Source: Gavia stellata (taxonomy: Eukaryota > Chordata > Aves > Gaviiformes > Gaviidae). From it: 64,000 nt of DNA. The stretch spans positions 14,025,001 to 14,089,000 of the forward strand of contig NC_082637.1 in assembly GCF_030936135.1 (NCBI RefSeq), in the 5' to 3' direction. Below the pieces are notes generated by a model. That model worked only from the letters and a program-made list of their open reading frames with translations. It was not told the DNA's origin and did not search any database. The number at the start of each line of letters is the position of its first letter. Position 1 is the stretch's first letter. This document shows, piece by piece, positions 61,094 through 64,000 of the stretch. The position numbers were made by a program, and so were the translations under genes.

Positions 61094-62548
61094 ATCCTGA
61101 TATCTCAGCATTTAAAGCCAATCTGAGGGTTGTCTTCTCTTCTTTGGGTGTTACTGATACATGCTGCAAAGAATGCAGAAACTTGGGACACCAACAAAGA
61201 AGATAATTCTTAACTTTTCCTCAGTTTTAATCACTATCAGGGGTGGGTGTGTGGGTGTGTGTGTTAGATTTATGATTTGGAATCCTTAACAACTGGTAAG
61301 AATTTAAATTAAATTGACAAGAAACGTCAAACATAGGTAACAATTTTTCAGGAGTTCCTATGGTGTTGCTGAACAGTAGTTCCTTTAAGAACTTCAAAAG
61401 TATTTTACTTAAAAATAAGAGAAACTCTTGTAACATTTTAAATCTTGATAAACACCAGAAGATGAAAAAGTCCTAATGAGGCCAACACGGGAGGTATGTG
61501 TATAGCACAAAGGTTGCATTTCTGTGATGTGATACTGTCTGGCTCTCAACACCAGTAGTCTCCAAAATCCATGCAATTCTTGGTGGACCCATATGGGACA
61601 CACTATGTCTTTGCACACTGTGGTTTTCTCTTAAGGTCTATGGCTACGTATGGAGAGACTTCTTGGGAATTACCTAGTCCTAGACTCCAGCATCTTTGAA
61701 TTCACCCTAATAGCTTCTAAGCAAAAATTCCATGCCAGGAAAGAGAGGACACCTCAATCACTCAGGATGAAGTTAGAAGATTTAAGAGAGTTACTGGTGA
61801 GGTGCAGTACAAGAAATAATGCATAAGTCATTTCTTTGCCTAGTGACACTGTCATCCTTGTCCCTCACATGTACTTTTCCAGCTTCTCTGTTCCCCCTCA
61901 GGGATAAAAATAAACAAATTCCTGCAAAATCAGAAAAGGGAGAAGGATGGCAATCATAGGAACTATCCTACCTGTAACCCCATGCTATTCTACTACTATG
62001 ACTGACATTTCATACTTCCCTGTGAAAGAAATGCCTTATGCCTGTAAGGAGTAACAGTTCTTACTAAATACTAATGGCGTTACAACACTTTAAGGACCTT
62101 CTGCTATTCCTGATGACCATGATGGAAACGGCACCTGTTTCTAAATGTAAACAAAATGCATTCTTTTGGAGCAAGGACTGAATCTCCTTACAACTATGAA
62201 GAAAACATGGAAAAATCTCTTAGAAGTGTCAGAAGCAAGGAGTAACATTTTCGGAGACATCTTAGTCACTTATGGGTCTAAGTAGTGACTTCAGATCACC
62301 TGCTACCAATGGCAAGCTTAGGTGTTGGGGCTCAAACAGATCCATGTTCTGGCAGGATGATTTTTTGAGCCTGATATAGGTACCTTTTTTGTTTGTGCCG
62401 CCAGTGGAAAGAGACGGGCACCCTGCAAGAGTTGCACAGTGTCTACGTTAGAGAGCCGTCTATCCAGTAACTATACATGGAATGTATGCATATTAGCAGT
62501 ACAACTCAGTACTCCCACGTGCTGAATTTGTAACTACCTGTAGTCAAC

Positions 62549-62931
62549 GTGCTTAAGAAAGAGGAGTCAGAAGACTTTGCACAAATACCTGACACAGGTC
62601 TGCCAACATACAGGAAAGCCCCAAATCGATGGTTGAGATTTATTGGCAAGCAGGAGGAGGTAGTGGCAACAGTTAGACATTATGTGACTCATTGCAGAAC
62701 ATGCCCTGGACACAGACCTATGGGTTGCCAGGTCCTCTTTATCCGCAGGGGTCAGGTTCAAATCATTGCCTACCAGTAGACCGTGCTGCCTTACTAGGCT
62801 ATTCTATATGCCTGGCTAAGGGGAATTCTCTGTTCTGTTTATTGAAGCAGATCTACCACACAGCAAAGAATGTAAGGTTTACAAGTCTGAGGAGAGGAAA
62901 AACAAAAAGGGAGAGTTATGCAACTGTCTGA
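62549..62931 (+). mobile_element. Decayed ERV-L-like integrase fragment
   Basis: Two plus-strand frames together resemble part of an endogenous retrovirus integrase. The first (to 62779) has a VxxYVxxCxxC pattern like the end of the zinc-binding domain, then a stop. The second (62692-62931) has a Val-Asp pair and a later Leu-Leu at the spacing seen around the first catalytic aspartate of class III (ERV-L) integrases, but the Asp position itself reads Asn. A frame change and a stop separate the halves, so it is defunct. No LTRs were identified and the true limits are unknown. The family call is from remembered motif spacing only. Confidence 0.5.
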
Positions 62932-64000
62932 GGCCAGTGGCATTTCCCTGAAGAGGGAGCACCCTTGGTCCAATCATTCACATGTTGCCCTATCAGCATT
63001 TTTCATTGTTTTATTTGTTAAATTATTTAGTGAGAAAATTTTTCATATGTGTAATAAAGAATTCTCCTGATCTTTCCTCAGCTAGGCATTACAAAGATGA
63101 CTGGAGGCAAACATGGTTACAATACTTAGCAGAGAAATGAATTAGCAATGAAAGAAATGGAAGAAGAGATTTGCTTGACTTTGAAGTTAGCCTAGAAGTT
63201 TGCTGTCTAGTCTAAATTCACCTTTCCAGTTCACTTTGTAGTCTGTGGGAAAAGATGAATACTTCTCAGAGAGTTATTGATCCCATCTGCTCTTAAAATG
63301 TGTTTAAAGATGAATTGTTCTGTTTCTTTTGACATAGATTTACACAGCTGTAACTGGTGAAATATGATCGGATAAAAATATCAGGTACAGCAACTTACTC
63401 TTTATGACTTTATGGAATCAGTATCTCTACTTGAAAGTAAAGCAATTCAATTAAAAATTTAAAAAATATTGGAATACATGTCCATACTGAATTTGTAAAA
63501 CAGAGAAATATCTCTACTACCTTATATACTATCCTTATACAGCATTAACATCCTGTGGATGTTATAGTGAAGAATTCTGTGTAAAAAATTCTTACAAAAA
63601 TTATTTGCAAACATATAGAATCACTTCAATGTTCATAATGCTTCACTTATTACGTGTATCATATTTGCTTTCTTCTTCAGTCTCTTACACCAAAGCTAAT
63701 TGTTACCTATTTTTGTCTTTTATAGTGTCATGAAATATATAGCATAATCTAGGGAACGGCGTAAGTTGAGTTTAACAAGAAGGAAATTGCCTGTATTAAG
63801 AAAAGAAAGGACTACTGGGTTTTTTTTGAGACAAAACAAGTAGAATGGAATGAAATAAAATGCAGGCATACTTTCTAATTGTATTCCTTGTCATGAAATG
63901 GTCACTGAGAACTTACGCTTCTTAACATTTACAGTAGTCTTAAGGAGAGGTAATCTCTGAAACTGAGTTACACCAATAAAAGTAAGATGACTTAGTCAGA

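Larger units (their letters stand above)
60482..64000 (-). other. Putative RANBP3L last intron
   Basis: No further exon of RANBP3L was recognised on the minus strand. The region contains a run of 18 C (61076-61093), a short gt repeat near 61246-61263 and an ERV-L-like integrase remnant (62549-62931). The rest is featureless AT-rich DNA. Confidence 0.6.

Noticed and set aside
1-64000. CRISPR arrays, operons, tRNA/rRNA genes or other prokaryotic systems
   Set aside because: The window is intron-containing vertebrate DNA. No spaced direct-repeat array, tRNA cloverleaf or rRNA sequence was seen.

Overview
The window is vertebrate nuclear DNA and almost certainly avian. Its genes are split into short exons with GT-AG introns, two CpG islands mark promoters, and the interspersed repeats are nearly all CR1 LINEs with the bird-type 3' end (ending ttctatgattctgtga). 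The genes match the human chromosome 5p13 block LMBRD2-SKP2-NADK2-RANBP3L. In birds this block is expected on the Z chromosome; that is inference from synteny, not read here.

Layout. Positions 1-4856 read as intron 1 of LMBRD2 (minus strand), with only its non-coding first exon recognisable at about 4857-5060. A CpG island (about 4430-6110) forms a head-to-head promoter for LMBRD2 and SKP2. SKP2 (plus strand) has ten coding exons between 5347 and 16293 encoding 420 aa. It converges tail-to-tail with NADK2 (minus strand), whose twelve coding exons run from 52693 down to 21448 and encode 469 aa; the NADK2 3' UTR reaches a poly(A) signal near 18744. A second CpG island (about 51950-53320) holds the NADK2 promoter, with two NRF-1 sites and a CCAAT box. 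Beyond an intergenic stretch with one CR1 copy lies the last coding exon (60438-60481) and probable 3' UTR of RANBP3L (minus strand). The rest of the window is its last intron, carrying a decayed ERV-L-like integrase fragment.

Functions. SKP2 is the substrate-recognition F-box protein of SCF ubiquitin ligase and drives p27 destruction at G1/S. NADK2 is the mitochondrial NAD kinase. RANBP3L is a Ran-binding nuclear export factor. LMBRD2 is a multi-pass membrane protein. These are independent vertebrate genes, not an operon, and I see no sign of a prokaryotic-style or undescribed multi-gene system.

Points worth a second look are the apparent absence in SKP2 of the N-terminal phosphosites known in human, a possible premature-stop cassette exon in NADK2, uORFs in the putative LMBRD2 leader, clustered transcription-factor sites in both promoters, and the ERV-L-like remnant. 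Comparisons with human proteins are from memory and were not run as alignments.
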